A DNA stretch of 53,485 nt, taken from positions 1 to 53,485 of the forward strand of contig CAZCOH010000008.1 in assembly GCA_964500645.1 (NCBI GenBank), in the 5' to 3' direction. Below the pieces are notes generated by a model, which saw nothing but the letters and a program-made list of their open reading frames with translations, had not been told where the DNA came from and made no database searches. The first letter of the stretch is position 1. Each line of letters opens with the position of its first letter. A program made the translations under genes and the position numbers. Shown here in pieces: positions 19,027 to 26,042 of the stretch. Source of the DNA: CAYFIW01 sp964500645. Its GTDB lineage: Bacteria > Chloroflexota > Dehalococcoidia > Lucifugimonadales > UBA826.

Positions 19027-19126
19027 AATTCTAAGTGTTCATTTTAACCTGACACGTCCCACATCCACTGGTCAATTATACGTCTCTTCACGTATAAGCA
19101 TATGCTTTGTGGTGCAATTGGATTTA

Positions 19127-19633
19127 CTATAATTCAACATTTTGAATGTCAGACCATGCAACTTCACTAGCTTTATATGAAATAGAATAGGTGAATCCAC
19201 GCCTGTTCATATGTGACATCATCTTCTGAAAAAATCGTGGTTTAGGTAAATAAGATAAAGACCTAGCTTTTTTATGAGCCACTTTTAATGCTTGGTCCTC
19301 GTCGTCTATGTCTGACGTCACAGCCGTTAATATATTCTTCGAAATACCTTTCCGTGAAAGTTCTTCCCTAATCGTAGTTGCACTTTTATGACGAGAATTT
19401 GTTCGACTGTCTACATAAATTTGAGCGAATCTTTTGTCATCCAACAAATTTTCTCTGTACATTGCCCCAATACACTCTTTTATAACATCGTCGGTGTAAT
19501 CCCTAGATAATCGGACTCTTAACTCAGATTCGCTTCTAGGGCGATAATTAATAAATCGTCTGGCAGTTTTACATGCATGATGCAGATCTTCATTTTTTAC
19601 ATAGTTAGAATCTTGAGAAAAATCGGCCGACAT
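19127..19633 (-). CDS. recX: recombination regulator RecX
   Basis: 168 residues rich in short three-helix units, seen as TARRFINYRPRSESELRVRLSR, YRENLLDDKRFAQIYVDSR and IREELSRKGISKNIL. RecX binds inside RecA filaments and limits RecA activity. The gene directly follows recA: its ATG at 19633 overlaps the recA stop by one base (TAATG), the usual coupled arrangement. Length is typical. Confidence 0.92.
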   Translation of the reverse strand: MSADFSQDSNYVKNEDLHHACKTARRFINYRPRSESELRVRLSRDYTDDVIKECIGAMYRENLLDDKRFAQIYVDSRTNSRHKSATTIREELSRKGISKNILTAVTSDIDDEDQALKVAHKKARSLSYLPKPRFFQKMMSHMNRRGFTYSISYKASEVAWSDIQNVEL

Positions 19634-20682
19634 TACTCTAATCCATCAGGGAGAGCTTCATTAGCTGGTATGATCACGTCGTCCAAAGGTTCTGGATTTA
19701 AGACAGACTTAACAAGATCGTCAATTTCGTCAGTTAAAACTGGGTTTTCTCTCAAGAAAGTTTTTGCGTTCTCTCGACCTCTGCCAATTTGTATTTCCCC
19801 AAATGAATAAAATGCTCCACTCTTTTTAACGATTTCGTTTTCTACCGCAAGATCTAGTAGGTCTCCTTCACGGCTTATACCCTCATTAAACATTATGTCG
19901 AACTCAGCCGTTTTAAATGGGGCAGACACTTTATTCTTTACCACTCTGGCCCTAACACGGTTTCCTAATATTTCTGTCCCTTGTTTAAGAGATTCGATTC
20001 TCCGAAGATCTATTCTTACCGAACTGTAGAATTTTAGAGCTCTTCCACCAGGTGTCGTTTCTGGGCTGCCCCAGAAAACGCCCACTTTCTCTCTAATTTG
20101 ATTTATAAAGACCACGGCGGTATTCGATTTACTAATAGAAGAGGTTAATTTTCTAAGAGCCTGAGACATTAATCGAGCTTGTAGTCCGACATGTGTATCA
20201 CCCATGTCGCCTTCAAGTTCGGCTTTGGGAACCATGGCAGCGACGCTATCTATTACTACGATGTCTACTGCACTACTACGAACTAAATATTCGCATATTT
20301 CTAAAGCTTGTTCGGCGGTATCTGGTTGTGAGACTAGGAGGTTTTCTATATCCACTCCACATCTTCCAGCGTAAGTGGGGTCCAGTGCATGCTCAGCGTC
20401 GATGTATGCAGCGGTGCCGCCTTTTCTTTGGGCAGATGCCATTACATGGTAAGTTAAGGTGGACTTGCCAGAGGACTCGGCTCCATAGATTTCCGTCACT
20501 CGGCCTTTAGGGACACCGCCTACTCCCAGAGCGTGATCTAGAGAGGGTGAACCAGTGGATATCGAATCGACTTTTACATCTTGGGCGTCACCGAGTTTCA
20601 TTACGGCTCCTTTGCCGAAATGTTTATCGATTTGGCTTATTGCTAAATCTAGAGCCTTTGATTTCTCATCATTTTTTTGCAT
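19633..20682 (-). CDS. recA: recombinase RecA
   Basis: 349 residues. The ATPase core has Walker A GAESSGKST at 67-75, VVIDSVAAMVPKAELEG (Walker B region), loop L1 around GLQARLMSQALRKLTS and NTAVVFINQIREKVGVFWGSPETTPGGRALKFYSS leading into loop L2. It drives homologous recombination and induces the SOS response by stimulating LexA self-cleavage. The N-terminus MQKNDEKSKALDLAISQIDKHFGKG is typical. It is co-transcribed with recX. A promoter candidate at 20749-20777 overlaps one arm of a long perfect inverted repeat, described separately. Confidence 0.98.
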   Translation of the reverse strand: MQKNDEKSKALDLAISQIDKHFGKGAVMKLGDAQDVKVDSISTGSPSLDHALGVGGVPKGRVTEIYGAESSGKSTLTYHVMASAQRKGGTAAYIDAEHALDPTYAGRCGVDIENLLVSQPDTAEQALEICEYLVRSSAVDIVVIDSVAAMVPKAELEGDMGDTHVGLQARLMSQALRKLTSSISKSNTAVVFINQIREKVGVFWGSPETTPGGRALKFYSSVRIDLRRIESLKQGTEILGNRVRARVVKNKVSAPFKTAEFDIMFNEGISREGDLLDLAVENEIVKKSGAFYSFGEIQIGRGRENAKTFLRENPVLTDEIDDLVKSVLNPEPLDDVIIPANEALPDGLE

Positions 20683-20736
20683 ATATTGCTCTCTTATAAG
20701 TTATTAGGAAGTTTATTCTCACAAGTTATTCAGCGG

Positions 20737-20761
20737 TATTTGATGAACAATATATCAAATA
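20737..20761. repeat. 8-bp inverted repeat in the recA leader
   Basis: TATTTGAT (20737-20744) and ATCAAATA (20754-20761) are perfect complements with a nine-base loop. They overlap the predicted -10 region of recA on the minus strand (TATATT, 20754-20749). They could be an operator half or a small hairpin; AT-richness makes chance pairing possible. Confidence 0.45.
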
Positions 20762-20777
20762 TTTATACTTAAGTAAA
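20749..20777 (-). promoter_or_regulatory. candidate recA promoter
   Basis: On the minus strand TTTACT (20777-20772), a 17-nt spacer and TATATT (20754-20749) match the sigma70 pattern at 4/6 and 5/6 positions. The -35 box lies within the downstream arm of the 20-bp inverted repeat, so a protein bound there would block RNA polymerase. The start of transcription would be near 20742, giving a 60-nt leader. Confidence 0.5.
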
Positions 20778-20826
20778 CACATTTGTTCTAATAATTTCAA
20801 GAAATGTAGAACAAATGTGTTTACTT
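20771..20826. repeat. perfect 20-bp inverted repeat between sucD and recA
   Basis: Arm 1 (20771-20790) and arm 2 (20807-20826) are exact reverse complements over 20 bases, with a 16-base loop that itself contains ATTTC-AA-GAAAT. It starts 36 bp past the sucD stop and overlaps the -35 of recA. Each arm contains GAACAAATGTGT, two mismatches from the GAACN4GTTC form of LexA boxes of Gram-positive type. No U-tract follows it in the sucD direction, so it is not a standard intrinsic terminator. It is either a recA operator or a structured RNA/terminator element. Confidence 0.8.
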
Positions 20827-20861
20827 GGTATTAAGTTGAGTCTATGCTGGGAACTTATTTG

Positions 20862-21734
20862 TCATAGGAGCTTTTGTAGCGTGATTCCAATTGAGCCAGG
20901 ATTAGGAATTATTTCCACGCCAGCAGCCGACAAGGATTTTATTTTTTCTTCAGCTTTACCTGCTGATCCAGTAATAATGGCTCCTGCGTGACCCATTCTT
21001 TTACCTGGAGGGGCACTTTGTCCTACTATTAAGGCGGCAATAGGTTTGGTGAAGTGGTTTTTAATATATTCGGCGGCTTCTTGCTCCTTGGTTCCACCGA
21101 TTTCTCCGATCATAACTACACTATCCGTTTCGGGATCGTTCTGGAATTTTTCTAAGATGTCTACAAAGGTGACCCCTGATACCGGATCTCCCCCGATTCC
21201 GACGCATGTTGATTGCCCAATTCCCAATTCAGTTAATTGGCCGACGGCTTCATAAGTTAAAGTGCCACTACGAGACACCACGCCAGTTTTTCCTGCAGTG
21301 TGGATGTGGCCAGGCATAATGCCCATTTTGAAATTTTCACCTGGAGAAATAATGCCAGGGCAGTTTGGTCCGATTAGAGTGACATCCTTGTCCCGTATGT
21401 AATGAACTACTTTGATGCTGTCTTGGACCGGTATTCCTTCAGTTATGCATGCGATAACCTCGATGCCAGCATCCACAGCCTCAATTATAGCGTCCGCGGC
21501 GAAGGCTGGTGGAACGAAAATCAAGGATGCATTGGCTTCGGTTTCATCAACAGCTTTCTGTACGGTGTCGTAGACATTAACTTTGTCCATGAAAACTTGC
21601 CCACCTTTGCCGGGCGTAACTCCTGCAACAAGATTGGCTCCATATTCCGCGGACCTTTCTGCATGGTAGCTTCCTTCCTTACCTGTTATACCTTGCACCA
21701 GAAGGCGGGTATTTTTGTTTACGAGTATGCTCAT
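20862..21734 (-). CDS. sucD: succinyl-CoA synthetase alpha subunit (SucD)
   Basis: Forms the phosphohistidine intermediate of the TCA-cycle enzyme that couples succinyl-CoA and succinate to nucleotide phosphorylation. Seen: the CoA-binding Rossmann domain (VQGITGKEGSYHAERS), IGPNCPGIISPGE and the phosphorylated His at residue 249 in KRMGHAGAIITG. Length is 290 residues. The ATG at 21734 has GGGAG 6 nt upstream; the TTG one codon earlier does not fit better. It follows sucC by 39 nt in the same operon. Confidence 0.96.
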   Translation of the reverse strand: MSILVNKNTRLLVQGITGKEGSYHAERSAEYGANLVAGVTPGKGGQVFMDKVNVYDTVQKAVDETEANASLIFVPPAFAADAIIEAVDAGIEVIACITEGIPVQDSIKVVHYIRDKDVTLIGPNCPGIISPGENFKMGIMPGHIHTAGKTGVVSRSGTLTYEAVGQLTELGIGQSTCVGIGGDPVSGVTFVDILEKFQNDPETDSVVMIGEIGGTKEQEAAEYIKNHFTKPIAALIVGQSAPPGKRMGHAGAIITGSAGKAEEKIKSLSAAGVEIIPNPGSIGITLQKLL

Positions 21735-21773
21735 CAATTGCTCCCAAATTGGCGTTTGTTGATTTGATTGAAT

Positions 21774-22931
21774 TTAAGATATTTTGCTTATCTCTTGTGC
21801 TGCCTCGCCTAAAGTGTCAACAAGGGTCACGTTGAGATTAGAATTTGCCAGAATTTCTCTACCTTCGTCTGAATTCGTACCAAGCATTCTCACGACCATT
21901 GGTCGAGCTGACTCTGGAGCCTCTTCCATTGCCATAACAAATCCTCTAGCCGCTATGTCGCATCTTAATATTCCGCCAAAAAGATTTACAAGAACAGCTT
22001 TTACGTTTGTGTCTGATAGGACTATTTTTAAGGCCTTCGCGACTTTCTCTTCGTCGGCGCCTCCTCCTATGTCTAAGAAATTAGCGGGGGATGCACCAGC
22101 GGAGGTCGCGACGTCCATAGTCGCCATTGCAAGGCCCGCGCCATTAACGATGCATCCTATATCACCATCCAGCTTGACATAATTTATGTCGAACTCCCGA
22201 GCCTCGACTTCCAGCGGATCGTCTTGCGTTGGGTCAGACATTTCCAGTAGTTCCTTGTGCCTGAAGACAGCGTCATCATCGATGTCCAATTTTGCGTCTG
22301 CCGCCAATAAACGGCCATCATTAGTCAAGACCAAAGGATTTATTTCCGCGAGTGATGCGTCTGTTGATAGAAAGGCTTTGTAAAGATTTTCTATCAGGGC
22401 TGTGGCCCCTCTTATAGAGGATTGAGGCAGGCCGAGACCATATGCTATTTTACGACCTTGAAATGGCTGCAGTCCCACAACAGGGTCAATCGGAACTTGC
22501 ATGATTTTTTCAGGCTCGTTTTCGGCGACTTCTTCAATATTCATTCCCCCTGATTCACTGGCAATTACAACTATTCCTTTAGTTGCGCCATCGATCACCA
22601 TCCCTAAATATAATTCTCGCTCTATATCAATTCCCTCCTCAACTAGAACGTTGTGGATTGGAACTCCCTCAGGCCCAGTTTGAAATGTAACGAGGTTGGT
22701 GCCTAGCATATTTGAGGCCGCTTGTTCTGCCGCTCCGGGTGAATCTACTATTTTAACTCCCCCTGCCTTTCCTCTCCCTCCAGCATGAACCTGTGCTTTT
22801 ACAACAACGGTACCTCCCATATCAAATGCAGCTGTTGCCGCTTCACTTGCTGTTCTGGCGACCTTACTTTTAGGAACGGGAACTCCGTGTTTTGAAAGGA
22901 TATCTTTTGCTTGAAATTCATGGAGCTTCAT
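21774..22931 (-). CDS. sucC: succinyl-CoA synthetase beta subunit (SucC)
   Basis: ATP-grasp subunit that binds the nucleotide and succinate. Seen: MKLHEFQAKDILSKHGVPVP at the start, VVVKAQVHAGGRGKAGGVK, IDIERELYLGMVIDG, the C-terminal ligase/flavodoxin-like domain with DGDIGCIVNGAGLAMATMD, and NLFGGILRCD at the succinate site. The 385 residues are normal. GGGAG lies 6 nt before the ATG. The tRNA-Ser gene ends 36 nt upstream in the same direction, so the two may share a transcript. Confidence 0.96.
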   Translation of the reverse strand: MKLHEFQAKDILSKHGVPVPKSKVARTASEAATAAFDMGGTVVVKAQVHAGGRGKAGGVKIVDSPGAAEQAASNMLGTNLVTFQTGPEGVPIHNVLVEEGIDIERELYLGMVIDGATKGIVVIASESGGMNIEEVAENEPEKIMQVPIDPVVGLQPFQGRKIAYGLGLPQSSIRGATALIENLYKAFLSTDASLAEINPLVLTNDGRLLAADAKLDIDDDAVFRHKELLEMSDPTQDDPLEVEAREFDINYVKLDGDIGCIVNGAGLAMATMDVATSAGASPANFLDIGGGADEEKVAKALKIVLSDTNVKAVLVNLFGGILRCDIAARGFVMAMEEAPESARPMVVRMLGTNSDEGREILANSNLNVTLVDTLGEAAQEISKIS

Positions 22932-22967
22932 AAAATTCTCCCATTTTTGTCTTGCAATATATTTGTG

Positions 22968-23057
22968 TGGCGGAGGGTGTGGGATTCGAACCCACGATAC
23001 CCGTTAGGGCATGCCAGTTTTCAAGACTGGTGCCTTCGTCCACTCGGCCAACCCTCC
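22968..23057 (-). tRNA. tRNA-Ser (anticodon UGA)
   Basis: The minus strand reads GGAGGGT at the 5' end (23057-23051), pairing with ACCCTCC (22978-22972), followed by discriminator G and an encoded CCA. The anticodon arm reads CAGTC-TTGAAAA-CTGG, with anticodon TGA. There is a long class II variable arm (around GCATGCCCTAACGGGTATC) and a normal T arm (GTGGG-TTCGAAT-CCCAC). The 90-nt length including CCA fits tRNA-Ser. Confidence 0.95.
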
Positions 23058-23132
23058 GTGCATCTGGTATTGATGATGGATTTTAGCGTCGGACTGCCAT
23101 CATATACCACCATTTTTCATTGAGCATGAGAT

Positions 23133-23161
23133 ATTCTATTGTCCCCCATAAATATGATCAA
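23133..23161 (-). promoter_or_regulatory. candidate promoter of tRNA-Ser (and perhaps sucCD)
   Basis: On the minus strand TTGATC (23161-23156), 17 nt and TAGAAT (23138-23133) match sigma70 spacing well. Transcription would start near 23126, 70 nt before the tRNA 5' end. With only 36 nt between tRNA and sucC and no terminator visible there, read-through into sucCD is likely. Confidence 0.55.
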
Positions 23162-23210
23162 TACACAATAGACGGGTTTGCAAAGAATAAAATTACTTCA
23201 AACTCGCCAT

Positions 23211-23996
23211 CTATACCAAGGGCCACGGAACGTCGCGATAGGGGTCCAGTACAGGAAAAATCGGGTTAGCAATAATTCCTTCCAGTCTTCTTAAGAATGC
23301 ATCAATCTCTAAATCTGAAATTTGTTGGCTGAGAATTGACCTAATATCGTGGTTTTTTTCAAACTTGTCGGCAAGTATTTTCAAATCTTCAAGCAGGTTG
23401 TTTGGTATTGGTTGACCGCAATATTCGAACATAACTGTTCGGAGTTTAAAAGATGAATGGAAAGTCAGACCATGATCTATAGACCATATGGTACCTGTTG
23501 AATCAATCATGCAGTGGCCGGCTTTACGGTCTCCATTGTTTGTTAACAGATCGAAGACTGCAAATTTCATCAGTTCTTCTTTGAAATCATCTCTGATATC
23601 AAAATATGTTCTTCTTGGGTCGCAATCAACATAAAATTGTAGAGAACCTATGCCATATGGCCCCTCTCTAACTATTGTGGGAGGTATCTTAGGCCATAAG
23701 AGCTCTTTGCTAATCAAGTACGCAGAATATTCTCTCCTATACAGACTACCGTGTGGGAAGTCTCTAAGTGGTTTTTCTCCATCTCGCGGTTTGTAGATTG
23801 CTCTTATACATGTTTCATTGCTTCCAGCGGAAAGCCAGACCATGAAGGTGTAATTAGATCCCCATGGCATGGTATGTCCACCCAAAAACTGTCCATTCTT
23901 TAAGTGTGACACTGATTCCTGGACATCGATTTCGAGGATGCGCGCCTCTGGAGATGGGAATTGATGTCTGGGATCTGCCGTATCGTAATCTGTCAG
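23211..23996 (-). CDS. SCO1664 family protein (PI3/4-kinase-like/HipA-like fold)
   Basis: Closely matches the SCO1664 family (TIGR03843): SNYTFMVW, AIYKPRDGEKPLRDFPHGSL, REYSAYLIS, LTNNGDRKAGHCMID and SIDHGLTFHSSFKLRTVMF. The GDRKxGH and IDHG stretches sit where protein-kinase-like folds hold catalytic and metal residues; biochemical function is unproven. The first standard start (GTG 23912) cuts the conserved N-terminal helix. The frame is open a further 28 codons to CTG 23996, which has AGAGG about 7 nt upstream, so a CTG start is proposed. DUF3090 lies 45 nt upstream in the same direction, the same pair as in Actinobacteria. Confidence 0.85.
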   Translation of the reverse strand: MTDYDTADPRHQFPSPEARILEIDVQESVSHLKNGQFLGGHTMPWGSNYTFMVWLSAGSNETCIRAIYKPRDGEKPLRDFPHGSLYRREYSAYLISKELLWPKIPPTIVREGPYGIGSLQFYVDCDPRRTYFDIRDDFKEELMKFAVFDLLTNNGDRKAGHCMIDSTGTIWSIDHGLTFHSSFKLRTVMFEYCGQPIPNNLLEDLKILADKFEKNHDIRSILSQQISDLEIDAFLRRLEGIIANPIFPVLDPYRDVPWPLV

Positions 23997-24041
23997 CTGA
24001 AAACCTCTGGTTTGAGTTATTTATATTTGCGTTTTAGATGA

Positions 24042-24563
24042 CTAGAGATTTGAGGCTGACTCTTTGGAGTGGCCATTCATCCTTTCACAATAGTGCCCTT
24101 CAACGTTCATGGGTCTGTTGCATAACTGGCAAATCTGTCGTCCGGAGGAAACGATTTCTAGTCCCTTTCCGGAGAAGTTTTGAATCATTTCTCGAGTTAT
24201 CCATACGCGTAAAGTTGGGTTATCCTGACTATCTTCATCCGGATCTTGTGCATCTACGACAAAGTAATTTGTTTCTGGTATATGTCCGAACGCTAGCTGG
24301 TTGGCTTTAAAGTCGAGATTAGTTAACCCCGCGGCTTCAGATCCTAAAGGGTTGTCGTTAGTAAGATTAGCACGGCTTTGATTTTCTTTTTCCATCTGAA
24401 CCATTGCTAGACAAAGTTCTGCCAATTGTTCCTTTTCTAGCCATATTTTTGCAGAACTGCTGGCACTGTCCACATTTATTCGAAATGTCCTGTTTCCAGG
24501 TTCACCAAATGTTTCAGGTTCGAATTTGGTAACTTGGGTAAACTCGAATTTGGGACCTGGCAT
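24042..24563 (-). CDS. DUF3090 family protein
   Basis: 173 residues. The N-terminus FEFTQVTKFEPETFGEPGNRTF, the middle RVWITREMIQNFS and the C-terminal zinc-knuckle-like RQICQLCNRPMNVEGHYCER match DUF3090 (TIGR03847). The Cys-x2-Cys...His-x-Cys at residues of about 143-158 probably binds zinc. The role is unknown, but the gene is habitually next to SCO1664-family genes, as here. AAGGGAG lies upstream of the ATG. Confidence 0.88.
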   Translation of the reverse strand: MPGPKFEFTQVTKFEPETFGEPGNRTFRINVDSASSSAKIWLEKEQLAELCLAMVQMEKENQSRANLTNDNPLGSEAAGLTNLDFKANQLAFGHIPETNYFVVDAQDPDEDSQDNPTLRVWITREMIQNFSGKGLEIVSSGRQICQLCNRPMNVEGHYCERMNGHSKESASNL

Positions 24564-24799
24564 TTGAGACTCCCTTAATTAATATCTTTAGTACTTGAAA
24601 TCAAAATCGATTAAAATGTTAGTTGGAAAACACTTGCTGCTGCAACTATGGAAACACAGTCTTTATATATGGAATCTGTCGGCTATGTTATACTCTGTGC
24701 TTGTTCTCGAGCCTTTTTATTGTAGGGAGAATGCTTGGTTGAGGGTGTAAATTTAGTTTCCGGATACAGTCTAGACACTGAACCGGTAGGAGAATCAGA
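24564..24799. other. divergent intergenic region, DUF3090 / rpsU
   Basis: 236 bp between divergent genes. It carries the extended -10 promoter for rpsU, a leader of about 100 nt on the plus strand and the DUF3090 ribosome-binding site. No clear -35 and -10 pair was found for the minus strand. I see no structured RNA or small ORF that I can support. Confidence 0.4.
24686..24694 (+). promoter_or_regulatory. extended -10 promoter for rpsU
   Basis: TGTTATACT gives an extended -10 (TG, one base, TATACT at 24689-24694). No good -35 exists at 17 nt, which is common for extended -10 promoters. Transcription would begin near 24701. Confidence 0.5.
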
Positions 24800-24997
24800 T
24801 TGGCTTTTGTAACTCTTCGTGACGGCGAAGACCCAGAGGGATTATTGAAGCGATTTCAGACAACAATGCAGAGGTCTGGAATCCTGAGGGAACTTCGGAA
24901 TCGCAGATTTTTTAGATCCAAAGGCGAACAAGAACGTTTGGATAAACAGAGGAGCCTGCGTAGACTCCGTAGGCGACGCCGAGTAGTAAAGAAATAA
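24800..24997 (+). CDS. rpsU: 30S ribosomal protein bS21
   Basis: 65 residues: LRDGEDPEGLLKRFQTTMQ, RSGILRELRNRRFF and a strongly basic tail (RRLRRRRRVVKK). This is the bS21 pattern of two helices followed by a basic end that contacts 16S rRNA near the anti-Shine-Dalgarno region. The start is TTG 24800 with AGGAGA (24786-24791) upstream. It is preceded by a 100-nt leader and followed after 67 nt by the BioD/DRTGG gene. Confidence 0.9.
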   Translation: MAFVTLRDGEDPEGLLKRFQTTMQRSGILRELRNRRFFRSKGEQERLDKQRSLRRLRRRRRVVKK

Positions 24998-25064
24998 CGC
25001 GTCCATGATCGAAATTTTGCTCGATGTGTATCTTGTCTGATTCGGAATCTATGGAGTAGGTTGA

Positions 25065-26024
25065 ATGGGTGTCTTATACATAACCTCTCAGAAACAGAAT
25101 TCCGGTAAAACGACTCTTTCTGCGGCTCTAGCTTCACTGTTGATTGATAGTGGGAAAGTTGTTGATGTTGTGAAACCTTTTTCTGAAAGTGGAACCTTGG
25201 AAGAGGTTGACCGCTCTAATTTTGCTAAACTACTCGATAAAGATTACTCGCTGCAAAATGAAGAATCGCTGGATTCTGCGATTGCTTCAATAAAAGAGTC
25301 GTCAGGTAAACACGAGTTTGTCATTGTAGAGGCTCTTTCTTCAATGTCTGCAGAAGACCAAGTTGCATTTGTAGAAGGAATCAAGGCGCAAGTTTTGGTT
25401 GTCTCAATTCCAGAAACAATGGAATCTGATGCAGATTTTTCTAGTAGATTCGGATCATCTATATGTGGCGTTGTTTTAAATCAGGTCTCTAAATATGCTC
25501 AAATTCAAATTGAGCATAATATGGAGCAAAACCTTTTTCCTCACGACGTATATTTACTGGGTACAATACCGGAGGATCGCACCCTGTTAAGCCTCTCTGT
25601 GGCACAAATTTGTGAAAGTTTGTCAGGTCGAATGTTTGTTGATGTGCAAAATTCTCAGGCTTTGGTGGAACATTTTATGGTTGGCGGGTTTGGGATGGAT
25701 CCGGGGGAATACTCTTTTGCAACGAGGAAGAAAAAGGCTGTAGTTGTTCGTGGTGATAGGCCCGATGTACAGATGTCCGCGTTAAATACAGATATGGAGT
25801 GCTTTATCATGACGAATGGGATAGATCCCATTGAATATGTTAAATATGAGGCTGTGGAAGAAGGCGTGTCCATTATGATTGTTGAATCTGACACTTTAGA
25901 CACGATGGAAAGTATATCCAGATTGCAAAATCTCTCTGAATTCGATCATCCCGATAAACTATCGAGGGCAAAAAAATTAGTCAAAGACTACATTAACTTA
26001 GAGAAATTACTTTTCGTGAGTTAG
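25065..26024 (+). CDS. BioD-like/DRTGG domain protein (phosphotransacetylase N-terminal-like)
   Basis: 319 residues. The N-terminal P-loop domain starts GVLYITSQKQNSGKTTLSAA (Walker A QNSGKTT) and resembles dethiobiotin synthetase and the N-terminal part of long Pta enzymes (COG0857). The C-terminal DRTGG domain (about 210-319) begins AVVVRGDRPDVQMSAL, with ECFIMTNGIDP and VSIMIVESDTLDTM. The phosphate acetyltransferase catalytic domain of long Pta is absent. DRTGG domains act as regulatory or dimer modules, so this may be a nucleotide-sensing regulator of central carbon metabolism. GGAG lies before the ATG. Confidence 0.82.
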   Translation: MGVLYITSQKQNSGKTTLSAALASLLIDSGKVVDVVKPFSESGTLEEVDRSNFAKLLDKDYSLQNEESLDSAIASIKESSGKHEFVIVEALSSMSAEDQVAFVEGIKAQVLVVSIPETMESDADFSSRFGSSICGVVLNQVSKYAQIQIEHNMEQNLFPHDVYLLGTIPEDRTLLSLSVAQICESLSGRMFVDVQNSQALVEHFMVGGFGMDPGEYSFATRKKKAVVVRGDRPDVQMSALNTDMECFIMTNGIDPIEYVKYEAVEEGVSIMIVESDTLDTMESISRLQNLSEFDHPDKLSRAKKLVKDYINLEKLLFVS

Positions 26025-26042
26025 TTGAGCTCTGGTTTTATG

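Noticed and set aside
18267..19034. Plus-strand ORF of 255 aa opposite the CorC/HlyC gene
   Set aside because: Long but without any recognisable domain, ribosome-binding site or sensible composition; it is a shadow of the minus-strand gene.
20771..20826. Intrinsic terminator of sucCD
   Set aside because: The stem is long enough, but it is AT-rich and no U-tract follows in the reading direction, so I list it as an inverted repeat with possible operator function.
24856..25137. Minus-strand ORF of 93 aa opposite rpsU
   Set aside because: It is the reverse complement of a clear bS21 gene; its Arg/Leu-rich make-up comes from that overlap.
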